This document shows, piece by piece, positions 13,411 to 25,850 of a stretch of DNA of 64,000 nucleotides. Origin of the DNA: Sialis fuliginosa. Its lineage: Eukaryota > Arthropoda > Insecta > Megaloptera > Sialidae. The translations under genes were made by a program, and so were the position numbers. The notes beneath the pieces were generated by a model. That model was not told where the DNA came from, ran no database searches, and saw only the letters and a program-made list of their open reading frames with translations. The number at the start of each line of letters is the position of its first letter. The first letter of the stretch is position 1. The DNA is taken from assembly GCA_961205875.1 (NCBI GenBank), contig OY540812.1, positions 6,634,001 through 6,698,000 on the forward strand. Direction: 5' to 3'.

Positions 13411-16400
13411 TTAGTCGATCCTGAAAAATAAACAATATAGGTATAACATTATATTATTTTATCTCTATAGTTAGAATAGTTAGACACTGATTAAGAATGG
13501 AAAACCCTATATTTACATATTACATACATAATGTAAACCAACAACAATAAGTTTATCTCTCTTATGTAAAATACATTTACTGTATTTATCTTGTCACCGA
13601 TTTTTTTGTCACTGATAATAAAATAAATTTATCAAAAAAATATTAACTCATTGTAATTTCACGCATCAGTATACAGTAGGGTTTCTTTTTACGTTTTTAC
13701 GTTTTTTTACGTTTTCCGCAATGCGATTTTCATACAATATCAGATATTCCCCGTTTCGGCGAGTGGGATATCTAATGAAAGCTGACAATTCAAGGAATAT
13801 AAATATATTAACGTTTTGTTATTATTAAAATCTTCGTTTAACAAGATTTCACAAACGATGCTGAGTTGTATTTTCAGATAGTGACGATAATTCTAATGGA
13901 ATAATATGTATAATAAAATTTTCTTACTTTTCAATAAAATTAAATAAATAAAATTGAAAAACAAACTTATTTTATTGTTAGTTTTATATCAATTTCTTTC
14001 AGATTTTCGAACTAATTTTAGATATTCTTATTTTCGTAAATTTTCATTTAATTGATTGATTTATTTTACCGTGGTTTTAGAAAATTATAATATTGCAATG
14101 AAAGAAATGTCCTTTTTTTAAACAGATTCTTATACGCGATTTGCTGTGGATCGTATCTACCGCGTAAAAAGAAACCCTTACAAAAAGTAGTTTCCAAATT
14201 TTATTACCCATAAAATGTTTAATTAAAATACATAAGAATTTGTAAGGAGTACGAAAAAACATAGAAATGATGTTATTTTCCCCAAGATTGATATACTCAC
14301 GATGATGATCGAGTTTTTGGCCTCCGCGGCGTACATCCGCCTACGCACGGATCGTTGTCGAACTCGTTGCGCATCGAATGCAGCCGACTGCGCTCGCGGC
14401 GCACGGCCATCTCAAGCTCGGCCACTTTACGCTGCATGCGCGCCTGCTTGTTACTTAGATGCTCCTCGAGCCGCCCAATCCGCGTCTGCGCCCCCATCGC
14501 CGACTCAATGGCAACGCCGCGCATTCGGGCAGCCGCCGCGCACACCTGTTCGTGCAACATCGTCAGCTCGTCCAACGTCATCGCGTTCAGTTTTTCTAAA
14601 ATTTATAAAAAAAATTATTATAAAAACGAAACTTTAGTCAAACCAAAAGAAAAAGTTCCATTTCAGAAACATAATGTAACGCACAGAAATCAATATTGTG
14701 TGCAAGCGTAAATTTAAAATCAGTATATCTCGACACTTAGAGCATCTCATCTACCAAGCAACTACTCAATTAGATATACGAGGTACAAGTAAAAAGCAAA
14801 ACATTTAACTAGTTGTAATGAGTGATAAATTTAATATTATAAAAAAAAATTTGTATTTTCACGATTGCGCTTGTAAATAATAATTAATTGATTTGAAAAA
14901 ATTACAGTATATTAAATATATATTCTCTACAGCCTAACGTTTGTAATTTTTTAATTAAAGTTTTTTAAATTGAATAAAAAAATTTAAAGTAAATTTCGTA
15001 TTTCCACAATAAATTATATATCTAATAATTATAGTCTGAGTTTTATTTAACCCCACTTCCACGTATTCACGTCAATCCCTCGACTGTGCATCCCGACACA
15101 GCTCACCCATTTTTTATCTACATATTTATATAAAATTCTTAAACCAACCGTGTGGTAGTAAATTGTTAACCATTACTACTAATCTTGGCAAATCTTGTAA
15201 TTTTGCAGATTCTCCTGCCCCAGATCCTTTTCCATCTGTACCTAAATCTTTTTTCACACCAGCATTAAGAATATCGGAATAATCAGTAGTTGATAACAAT
15301 AATTCACTCAATTTTCCAAGCTCAGCCAATTTCTACAAAATACATCAAGTTTAATAAACATTACATATGTTATTCGTTTCACCGCCTTACTTTATTATCG
15401 GGATCCAAAATCTCTAACATCTTCTTCATCTTTTCTATTTCACCTTTTAGTTTAGAGTTCTCAGATCGCAAATCCTTGACCATGTCACGGAGAATATTAA
15501 CATCACGCTCAAATTCAGCGCTTAATTCCGACAGACTCTCTTCGTGTCCATGTTGCAACCTGGAAAGACTTTCTTGATGCATTGAATGTATACTCTTTAC
15601 ATCTCTCTGATACTGCCCGCGCAATGTGTTCACATTATTTTTGTATCTCTTTTCCATCTAAACAAAATAATAAATATGACAAAATTATTTGATTAACCAC
15701 GTCAATAATAAATACCTTTTCTTTTTCTTGACTGTGTCTAGTATTTAAAGAATCTATCTGTTTCTTCAGTTTATCTACACTTTCGTGACCTTCTTCTTTG
15801 ATAGATTCTAAATTTTTTCTCGCAGATTTATCAAGACTTTCAGTAGCTGAAGATCTTATAGAATCTAAATAAAAGATATGAAAAATGTAAATTTTATCGT
15901 AAGTTTTAACTTTTAAACATTGTTTACCTCTTTGTATTGGCGGTTCTCCTTTTAATACAGCTATTTCATTTTTCAGTTTATGATTTTCATCTTTTAAACG
16001 TCGTATCTCATTTTCTAAGCCTTTATTCCTCTTTTGCTCATCTTCGAGAGCTTTTGTTAAATTCTTAATGGTAGTATTTATTGATCCATCATCTGATTTT
16101 ATAAAATCTTTACTTGCACCCGCTTGTTGTAAATTTTTCAATTGTGATTCTAAACCATCAATAGTATTTAGAACGTCTTTCTTTTCTTTTTCAGTCTGTG
16201 CCGTTGGTCTTGACGATTCTAAAGTTTTCGGTTGGCTTTGTATATTTTGCTGTCCATTTACATTATCGGTTGGCTTTTCTTTATCCGATGTCATAACATT
16301 ACTCAATTGCTGCTTTAAATCATTGTTTTCTTTAACCAAATCATCATTTTTGCGTTTTAAAATATCGTATTCTGATTTATTCACTTGTTCAGTTTGATCA

Positions 16401-19400
16401 ACATTTACAGTAGTTTTAACTTCTCCACCAAGAGATTTCACTTGCTCTTGTAACTGTTTTACTTCACTTTTAAGATCATTGTTTTCTTGAACACATTTAT
16501 TATATTTATCTTTCAACGCATTGTGTTCAGTTTCACTAACGCCCTGAGTAGTTTTATCACCTGCTGGCTTTCCTTGTTCTTGTAATTTTTTTATTTCTTC
16601 TTTCAATCTATTATTCTCTTGAATAGTTTTATCCCCTGCTACACTCGGTTGTTTCTTTAATTCATCTTCGTATTTTTTTATTTGTTCCTTTAATTTATTA
16701 ATCTCATCTGTTGATGCTTCAGGTTTTTGTTTTTGAGAATCGTCAAGTCCTTGTATTGGTTTTCCTTCTTTCGATTTCTCCTGAGGTATATTTACACCCT
16801 TCTTTGCTAATTCTTGTTCGAGTTGTTTAATTCTTTCTTTTAATCTTTCGTTTTCATTTCTTAGTTCTTCATATTTTTTCGAATCATCAGGCGATTTTAC
16901 ATCTGTTGGTTTCTCTTGTGGGAGACTCGTTCCTTTCTTTGCTAGTTCTCCTTCAAGTTGTTTGATTCTTTCTTTGAACTTTTCGTTCTCCTTTCTTAAT
17001 TCTTCATTTTTATCACCAGCTTGTTTTGTATCTTTTGGTGTACTCACGTCTTTCTTTGCTAATTCTTCTTCAAGTTGTTTTATTCTTTCTTTTAATTTTC
17101 CTGTTTCTTCGTTTCGTTTAGTTTCATCCGTTGTTTTTCCATCTTGTTGTTTCTCTTGTGGGGCATTTATACCTTTCTTTGCTATTTCTTCTTCAAGCTG
17201 TTTAATTCTTTCCTTTAATTTTGCATTTTCCTTTTCTAAGTCTTCAAACTTTTTCTTGTATTCACCATTCAAATCTTTTCCTACATTTGCAGCTTGATCT
17301 TTTATGTCTGATTTCCCTACATCTTTACTTTTATTATTTATATTTTCTTCGTATTTTTTATTTTGTTCTTTTAATTTACTATTCTCAGCTAAAAGTTCAT
17401 CGTTTTTTCGTTTTAAATCTTCAATTGTCTTATCACCTCCGCCTTTTGCTTCGTCTTGAGACGGTCCTTGTTTTGAATCTTTATTAGCTTTATCCAATTC
17501 ATCTTCACATTTTTTAATTTGATCTTTTAATTTTTCATTGTCTTTTAATAAATCGTCATACCGTTTTTTATATTCACTTTCTTGTTCTTGCCCTTTCGAT
17601 TCTGTTGTAATGGCAGCTCCAACTATTTGACTGTCATCTTTTAATTTCTTATTTTCCTGTAAAAGAGCTTCATATTTACTTTTATATTCATCAACTTGCT
17701 CCATCGTCCCCTTTTCAACAGCTTTATCCATATCTTTAATCTTATCTTCATAATTTTTTGTTTGTTCTTTAAGTTTTTGTATTTCATTTAGAAGCTCCTC
17801 ATTTTGCTTTTTTAAATCACCACTTTCTTTATTTTTGTCAGTTTTTGAAGTAGTATCTTCTACTTGTACTGTAGTCTTTCCTTCTTTCTCTGCACTAGCT
17901 GTCTTGTCTTCGCCTTTTACTGAAGTATTGAGATCCTTATTTTTTATTTCTTCCTCTAATTGTTTGATTTGCCCTTTTAATTGTTCATTTTCTTTTAACA
18001 ATTTCTCATATTTATTTTTTAAATCATCATCTTGACCTTTTGATTCTTCTGCTGCTCCAGATATTGGTTTCCCTAACTCTTCTTCGCAAATCTTTATTTG
18101 ATCTTTTAATTTTTTATTCTCGTTTTGTAAATCTTCGTTTTTCTTTTTCAGTTCTAAATAACTTTGATCTTTTCCATCACCATCTTTTGATTTATCAGTT
18201 GTTAAAACAGTTTCTTTTTTTTCAAGTTCCTGAGCAATGTCTTTGCTTGGTTGTTCTTTCAAAACATCTTTCATATCTGTTTTTTTCTCCTGATCTGCAT
18301 CTGGAGAATCCTTTCTTCTACCATCAAATCCTTTCAAACCCTCTTCTTCAGATTTTGCAATACGTTCTTTTACTACTGTTCCATCTTTTAAATTCACTAA
18401 TTCTATTTCATCGGTTACATTTTTATCAGTAATTCCTTTCTGACTCAAAACTTTTGCTCCGCCTCCATCTAAAACGTTTTTATCCCCAACAACTTCTTTC
18501 CTATCAGCAGCTACACCATCACTATCTAAAACTGCTGGTTCGTTTTTAGCTGTATCATCAAATACTTGTTTGTCATCTAAAGTTTGATCATATAAAATTC
18601 GAGCATCGTCTTCTCTTCCAAAATCAGCGCCCGTTTTTTTAACAACTGTAGTTCCATCAGATGTTAAAGTTGATTCTATCATAGTTTTACCTGTCTCTTT
18701 TCCTGCAATTATGGGCTCTTTTTTACTCATTATTACTGTTCCATCCTCATCTAAAGCGTCAATCAAACGTCTGCCACCTTCTTTACCACCAATATCAGCT
18801 GCTTTTTTACTCATTGCTACTATTTCTTCACCATCTACAGTAGTCTCTATTAATTGTCTACGTTCATCGTTGCCATCAATAGCAGCTACCTTTTTACTTA
18901 TATTAACAGTATCATTTCCACCTAAACCGTAGTTTGGATATCTACTATTTCCAGCTGTTAATTCAGCTTCTGCTTCTATTGCAGTAGTAAATGTTATTTC
19001 TTCTTCGCTTGATACTATATTTCCACCACTTTCTTTTGCTTCACCATCAGTTCCTTTCTTACTGGCTCCTTCTTTTTGTTCTTTAAATGTATCTTTAGTT
19101 GGTCTACTTATGCCATCTGCAGTATATCCAGTTCGAGCTACACTTCCTGGTTCTCTCCGATTAGCTTCGTCTTCGCATCTCCTTAAGCGATCAGTTAAAT
19201 TATTATTTTCTTTCAATAACTCATTATATTTTTTCATTATATCATTATCGTCACCACTCTTGATAATATTTTTTATATCATTTAAATTTTGAAGTTGGTT
19301 TTCTAATTTCCTGATATTGTCTTTCAGTATAATATTTTCTTTAGCCATCAGTTCATATTTTGCCAGAAGTGATTCATGATCAAGACCTTTCAAACCGTTC

Positions 19401-22400
19401 ATTATATTTGCTATTTCTGCGTCCATTTGTGCATTACTAATTCCTTCATTTTCAGTTATATTATCATCCATGGACTCCGGACAAACACAATTATCCATTT
19501 GAGGTAAATCTAAATTATTTATGTTTTCTTTTTGTTCTTCTACTATAGATGTTGAACTAGGACAGAAACAATTTTCCATTTTTATTTGTTCTTTCGATGA
19601 AGAATCTTCTTTTTTATTTTCTGGTTGTTCAATTATTAATGCTGCTTCTATTGTTAAATTACTGCCTTCTTTTATTGATTCAATTTCACTTATTAACTCA
19701 TTGTTCATATTTTGAACTCTTACTATTTCCTTTTTTAACTCTTCATTTTCCTTTGAAGATTTTTTGTTTTCGATTATCAATTCTTCAATAGTAATATTTT
19801 GAGGTGTTTCATTATATTCACTCTCGGCATCTACGATAATTACTTCAACAGTACTATCATCATATTGTTCAGTAGATATATTTTTATTATCTTCCATAGG
19901 TGCCATTGAATTTGTTTCATTCGTTTCTTTTTCATTTGTATCTACGTTAAAAGTGCCTACTGCATTATTTTCTTCTTCATTTTTCACTTTAACAGTACTG
20001 TCATTATATTGTTCAGTAGATATATTTTTATTATCCTCCATAGGTGCAATTGAATTTGTTTCATTCATTTCTTTTTCATTTGTATCTGTGCCTACTGCAT
20101 TATTTTCTTCTTCATTATCCACCATCGATGGTGTCACATTTATTTCTTTAGTTTCTTCTTCATTTATGTTAAATTGCTGTAACATTTCGCTTTTTTCTTG
20201 ATTTTTTTTATTTTCATTATCTGACATAGACTCATTTAAATTTATCTTTTCACGTAATTCTTTGTTTTCTTCTTTCAATTTTTTATTATCAATTATAACT
20301 TCCTTCAATCTTTTTATGACATTTTCTAAAGTTTCTTCTGCCATATTTTCTATATCACTAGAATAACGCCGTAAACTTATATTTTCATTTTCAGTTGTTT
20401 CTACATCCCTTTTCGTTTTTTGTAAATCTGATTCTAATCTATCACAATTATTTTGTGTTTTCAATAAGTTTGCATGTAATAATTCACTTTCTTCTTTTAG
20501 TTTCATATTCTCATTTTGAAGCATTTTACATTTCTCAGTAAGATTACTACTGCAACCTTGTTTTTTCTGTTGATCAACTTCCTCTAATATTGCATCTACA
20601 GCAATTTTTGTTAAAGAGAATAGATTCTCCATATGTCCATCGGTTTCACCGCGTTGAAGTTTGTTTATTATTTCATTTGATTTATTGTTTTCGCTCTGTA
20701 AATGGTTTATTGTAGTTACTAAATTTTGCATCTCACTCTTTTTATCATTTTCCTCTCTCTCGATACCTTCGATGGACTGTTTTAATTGACTTTGTACCTC
20801 TACAAGATCATCCTTCATCTTTGCTATATGTCTTAACTCACAGCATAGTTCACATATTCGCTCGTCTTTCTCTTCAATAGTTCTACGTAATTCATTCATA
20901 GCAAATGTCGCACGTTCCTAAAAACGAAAGAGGAAATAAATAAAAAGACTGTTACTTTCAACACATCTTTTATTTAATCTAAAATTTAACAATCATTTTG
21001 AATAATGAATTTGTTTCTTACATTTGTTACAATACAGATTTAAATGAGAATTTCTTATTTTTACCTGCTGCTTTTCACGTCCATTCATCAAACCTTCACA
21101 ATGTGACCGTAATTCTTTTACTTCTTCTTCTAGTGTAGTTATATACCTCTGCAAATCCGATAGCTGTTCTTTTAACATATTTTTTTCATTGTCTTTAATT
21201 TCGTGAGTCTCGATTGACGCTCGCAGATAATGAACCTCGTCTTGTAAATCTTCCATCTCTTCGCACTTACATTTCAGCATATCGTTCTCTTCCCTTATTA
21301 TATCAAAGTCTTTCGTCCTTTCTACTAACTTTATAAAATGTTGTTCGATATTTGCGAGCTCTTCAAGTCTTGCTTTAATACGATCGCGATCTTTTCTCAA
21401 TTTTTCAATTTCTCGTACTTCGAAACGAAGATTTTCAATTTCTTCTATCAAAGATTGATTATCTATGGTATGTTTCTTAAGCATGTCTCGCTCCGTTCTT
21501 AATTTACGTATCTCATCACATGCGCACAAATTTGTAGATTTCATATGCTTAAGCTCTTCTTCTACTTTATGAGCGTACTGTCGATATTCTTCAAGTTCAT
21601 CAAGCAAACTTTTACGCTCTTCTTCAAGCTCCTTGATTCTGTCTGTGAGTTTTTTATATTTGTCTGAACTTGCATCTTGCTCGCTTATAATAATATTTTT
21701 GCCTGCTGCAATATTACGTGTTTCTTTGATTTCAGCTCCAAGTGGTTCGTTATTTTTCAGTTTCTCCTCAAGGTTTTTGATTATATCTTTAAGATACCTA
21801 TTTTCATTTTCAAGATTAATTAACTGACCACGTACATACATTAAATCATCTGCTTCTTCGCCATCGTCAAATTGATCTTTTCTACGTAAAAGCATTAGTC
21901 GCTTGTCAATATCGCTTAATCTCTCATGATCACTTTTCAGTCTTTCAATTTCATTTCTTTTTGCTATGTTTATAAGTGATGGTTTCTGTAAAAATTAATT
22001 TTAATTTTAAAATATTTCTAAGTTAAGTTTAATTACAATAATTTTACCCTTCGTTTTTCCGACCACAATTCTGAACGTAAACGTTCATATTCATTTCGAA
22101 GATGTACGTTTTCTTCTTTTATAGCACTAAGTTTGGCGCAATATTCTTTTAAAACACGAAGTTCTTTTTTGATCACTTCAGTTTCTTCTTCAGGTGTTAA
22201 ATTACCAGAACTTCGAATGGTTGTTATTTCTTTTTCGAGATCTTGTAATTCCACAGGTTGTCCTTGTTTTGCTAATCTCTGTATTAGTTCAGCCTAAATA
22301 ATTTTTTAAATATTATTCACAAATATAAAGTTGTTTTTATACACGATTCTATCTACCTTTTCTTTTTCTAATTTCTTTATCAAATCGGCAGAAATCCTTA

Positions 22401-23571
22401 ATTGTTTTACAAGTTCTGATTTATCGACCATACTTTCGTTAATATCTTCTAGTTTGTGTACAGCGTCTAAGGCACCTTTGGCTTTTTCACGTAATTCCAT
22501 TTGTGCAGCCTAAAAATAATACACAGTTTAATAAATTATTTTATTTCTATTCAAACGAATTTATTCTGAAAAAATACTAACAGCTAATTTATTTTTTAAT
22601 GAAACAATCTCTGCGTCTTTCATTATAATTACTGTTTGGAGATCTTGTTCGTCCAAATTATTAGACGATGAACTACAAGAACAATCCTCCATATTTTCAT
22701 TTAACCATTTTTCAGCATTACTCATTATATTATCTTCCGTCAACACATCCGACTGATTATCTCCTAATTATTGCATATTAATAATTAATATACGAAAATC
22801 AAAAAGAAATAAAAATTATATGAAAGTAATAATATATATACGTTATTAATAATTAATTTGTTACCAAATAGATTTTATTAATGAATCTAGTTTCATAAAT
22901 CAATCATTAAATTTACATACATAATACATTTTAATCCAGAAATATTATCGAAAACTTATCGATAATAATAAATAAAAAGTAAAATTCCTAAATCAAGATT
23001 CGAAGCACAGTTTGCCGCGTTCCCAATCTAGCATTTTAACAATTTTCGTAATTAATAATAAGCATTCAAATAAATGCTCGAGCACGTGTCTTTTTATTTT
23101 TAATCTAATTTCACCTCCCAAAAGTTATCTGAAATCCTTCATCCAACAACTGCGACGCCTCCTTGTAAATATTATAAAACAGTTAATAAATACCTTTCTT
23201 TCTTCCAGAAATTAATTCACTTTCGGGGATATCTCCAACGTACGACCGCTCCTCTTCGGTTTCAAATTCACTATCTCCAGCAGTGCGTGGACTAGTTGTC
23301 AAACCTTCGTCCTCTTCCTTTATGTTCGCTAACTGCAATTAATTATTTTATAAAACGATTTAATTAATAAATCATATTTTAGCCCCTTACCATTCCATCC
23401 AGTAATCGTTTCTGTTCGTCCGTCAATGGAAGTTTTTTGTAAGCTTCGATGATCTTTTGTAGGTATATTATCTTTATTTTCAATTTATTTATTACTTCAT
23501 CTTTACTTGCAAGTAGTGTGTTTATTAAAACGTCGATTGGTACATATTTCCCAAGATTTAACTATAAAGTT
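13411..23571 (-). CDS. Giant repetitive coiled-coil protein, family not recognised
   Basis: At least ~2570 residues, nearly all charged coiled coil. Exons by splice signals: about 23571-23391, 23335-23194, 22764-22581, 22509-22358, 22293-22048, 21986-21068, 20919-15929 (one exon of ~5 kb), 15865-15717, 15659-15391, 15332-15145, 14596-14294 and possibly a tiny last exon 13420-13411. The ORF of exon 14596-14294 meets a TGA at 14297, but that TGA is inside a strong donor (GTGAGTAT); splicing to ttttcag at 13421 gives an end RSSSID. If unspliced, the CDS ends at 14297. The middle holds a Lys/Glu heptad array, a ~28-residue repeat and a tandem duplication (separate entries). The C-terminal exon is GC-rich and encodes an Ala/Arg-rich helix. 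No signal peptide, kinase or motor motif is seen. The true start is uncertain: the first exon shown opens after an acceptor. A centrosomal, ciliary or Golgi scaffold is possible from composition only. Confidence 0.8.
13677..14180. mobile_element. TA-flanked MITE in the 3' part of the coiled-coil gene
   Basis: A ~500-base element begins gggtttctttttacg at 13679 and ends cgtaaaaagaaaccc(t) at about 14178. TA lies outside each end, consistent with a mariner/Tc-type insertion, with one extra base at the right end. No coding capacity. If the last splice of the coiled-coil gene is right, the element lies in its final intron. Confidence 0.7.
14673..14850. repeat. Dispersed repeat, copy A (inverted copy at 25665-25850)
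   Basis: A ~180-base stretch containing cgtaaatttaaaatcagtat and atctcgacacttagagca matches the reverse complement of 25665-25850 over most of its length, with small indels. The two copies flank the coiled-coil gene in opposite orientation. Class unknown. Confidence 0.8.
16300..18170 (-). repeat. Array of Lys/Glu coiled-coil repeats inside the giant exon
   Basis: On the minus strand about 12-13 units follow the pattern K-x-K-[NY]-[ED]-x-L-x-x-EN-x-x-LK-[ED]-x-IK-[QK]-x-E-[ED]-E. Examples are YEKLLKENEQLKGQIKQLEE and LRNENERLKERIKQLEQELA. Variable Gly/Pro/Thr-rich linkers separate them (KKGINAPQEK, KKGTSLPQEK, KKGVNIPQEK). The last three or four units are closest to one another, which suggests recent unequal duplication. 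Confidence 0.85.
18570..18925 (-). repeat. Four ~28-residue SKK repeats in the giant exon
   Basis: Four consecutive units read approximately VNISKKVAAIDGNDERRQLI, VAMSKKAADIGGKEGGRRLI, VIMSKKEPIIAGKETGKTMI and VVKKTGADFGREDDARIL, each ending in a short acidic/Gly turn (for example ALDEDGT). They are not coiled-coil-like and separate the N-terminal helical part from the Lys/Glu array. Confidence 0.8.
19850..20125 (-). repeat. In-frame 144-bp tandem duplication in the giant exon
   Basis: Two near-identical copies, offset by 144 bases (48 codons), both encode NSxAPMEDNKNISTEQYxDST and then ENNAVGT-like sequence. The copies differ by a 9-base indel and a few substitutions, so the duplication is recent and the frame is preserved. 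Confidence 0.85.
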
Positions 23572-23926
23572 CAAGTTTATAATTTGTTAAAATATATAGA
23601 TAGAAACTAACACAAGAATTGTTATTAGGCTTGTAACTTTTAACGCTTTCTTTTTTCAAAATACTTGGTAAAATTTGAATAAAAGTTTCTTAAATGAATA
23701 ATTAAAAATTAAATTAGTATGTATGTGAACTATAATTATTCCAGATAAAACTGGATCATCGGTATTCAGTTTCCAATCTTGCAAAATTAGCTGGGACTGT
23801 ACCGTTTAAGACTGTACATTAAAATCTGAGAGTGGCCTTAAGTATTGAATTTTATAATTATAAAATTTCCTTTTACTCATTTTTTACAAACTACGTGGAT
23901 AAAAAATAACGTGGAGCTACGAAAAG

Positions 23927-24136
23927 TTATATAAAAAAATCAGTCCGTACGGTTTGGCTATAACCGTTGATAACTTCAAGCAGGTGCTGCCTCCTGGGTT
24001 CCTCTTCAAGCTCCCATGCACGCGTATCTGTGCACGAGTTGTATGTCTTCATACGACCCTCACTCCGTCTGCGCAAGGCCGGCACTGCGTCACCTGCAGC
24101 GCGGAACAATCGGTCTTTTCTCGATATGTAAGACAT
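23927..24136 (-). other. GC-rich orphan ORF upstream of the coiled-coil gene
   Basis: A 69-codon minus-strand ORF (MSYISRKDRLFRAAGDAV...) lies in a ~200-base GC-rich island within AT-rich DNA, just 5' of the first exon I assign to the coiled-coil gene. It could be that gene's first coding exon, but the phase-0 donor candidates (for example after CAAACC, gtacgg) are weak. It could equally be a repeat remnant. I do not recognise the peptide. Confidence 0.3.
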
Positions 24137-25664
24137 ATCTGTAGCAAATTAATACATAAATAAATTATAATTTAATAAATAGTTATTTATTTCTCTTTAT
24201 TTTATTTTCTATTAGCAAGTTTTGCTTAAATAATAATAATATTATAAACTCTTGCTCTATGTATAATTTCCAAAGGAGTGCCGTGGAGATTGTTGAAAAA
24301 AGCAAAGAAAAAACAGGACCGAATATGAGCTTCAACACCAACCCAAGGAAAAATTAATGGGCCGGTTCATATAAAGTTTCGTATGAATGAATTATTATGC
24401 CCATAGGCGCCGACTTTCGGTGGGGGAGGATGAGAGATTTTTGTTTATTTAATAAGTTATTTTTTCCTACTTGTTTTCTTTACTTTAAATTGATATTTCT
24501 ATAAAATAAATTAATTTAGGCCATGAAATTTAGGTACAAAATTTAAAATGTTTAGAAATTGAAATTTGATTAAAAGTTTTTGGGTTAGTTAAAAGTATGT
24601 GTTCAAAATGACGAGGAAAGTTGAAATTTTCAAACCGCAGATCTGTATCTTAACCGTTCTCGAGATAACAATATGGTCTATCGAAATTTTAACTTTTCAA
24701 CATTTTGGAGAAAAATGGCCGTAACTTTTAAACAGATTATCGGATTTGATTTTTGTCAACGAATTTGAAATCAGCGTATCAAAATCTACATTACTTAACC
24801 AAATGAATTTCACAAGTAATGCTTCAGTTTGTTGATTTCTATTATTTCTAAATAAATAATTAGTACCGGAAATGCTTACATCAGAATTAATAGAAAATAG
24901 TTCCGCAATTTCCTTTCGTATATCGACAATATCATAAAATAAAGTAAAGATAATGTGGTAATTATTAGATACATTTTCGGAATAATATAAAATATTTATG
25001 TAGAACCGAAGATCGTGTAAATAATGTATGATAGACAGTTTGCATCTACTTAAAAATATTTTTTTACTCTTCTAAATTTGTCCATACTAACCTGTATTAT
25101 AATATAACTAGAATTTATCTTGATGAATCCTTGTTCGTACCAAAGATGTTATTGTCAATTACGGTGTCATAATAAATTATAATAATCAAAACTATACTGA
25201 CGTGGTCAAAAAAATTTTGTTTTATTTCAACAAACTTGATTTTATCCTGGCAAAAACGATTCCTATTTCTTTTCAGCGAATTTTTGTTATAATTAACATT
25301 TCTACATTATTTTGATAACTGGATTCCGCATAATTTTACCCGAAGAATCAGATTTTGGACGTGATAAACTTCAATATTTCAAATCAGACTCTCCAATTTT
25401 TATTGCAGATTCTTCTTCTACGAAATTTTCTGTTTCCAAACCCATAGTTATAAAAGAATATTTGGACCTCATTGGAGCTTAGAAAAATTAAACTACCCCT
25501 AAAATAACTTTGAAAAGAAGCTTTTTCGAAAAAATTGTATGGAGTAATTTTTTAGATAATCCAATGGACATAATAGATTTTGGCCCATATGAATTTTTTT
25601 GGTCTATTAGTGCCATTCGCCCCAATTTTTGAAATACATAGATTCAGTTTCAACGTTATATTTT

Positions 25665-25850
25665 GCTTTTTTTATATTAAAATCACTCATTAAAACTGGT
25701 TAAATGCTTTGATTTTTACTTGTATCTCGTATATCTAATTGAGATCTATAATTTAAGACCAAAACCCGCTTGGTAGCTGCTCTAAGTGTCGAGATATACT
25801 GATTTTAAATTTACGCTAGCGCGCAAAACTGATCTCAGCGCGTTACATCA
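25665..25850. repeat. Dispersed repeat, copy B
   Basis: Reverse-complement match to 14673-14850. Shared blocks include acttgtatctcgtatatcta, tgtcgagatatactgatttt and aaatttacgc. This copy keeps extra internal sequence (aattgagatctataatttaa) and a GC-rich end (agcgcgcaaaactgatctca). Confidence 0.8.

Noticed and set aside
14302..14711. Plus-strand ORFs opposite the GC-rich last exon of the coiled-coil gene
   Set aside because: Antisense shadows of a well-supported minus-strand exon; Arg/Cys/Ala-rich composition typical of reversed GC-rich coding DNA.
17221..18432. Leu/Phe/Ser-rich plus-strand ORFs that look like membrane proteins
   Set aside because: Antisense of Lys/Glu codons in the giant coiled-coil exon, which read as Phe/Leu/Ser on the other strand.
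16300..20125. CRISPR-like or satellite array
   Set aside because: The repeats are coding, degenerate and in frame with a long ORF; no uniform spacers.
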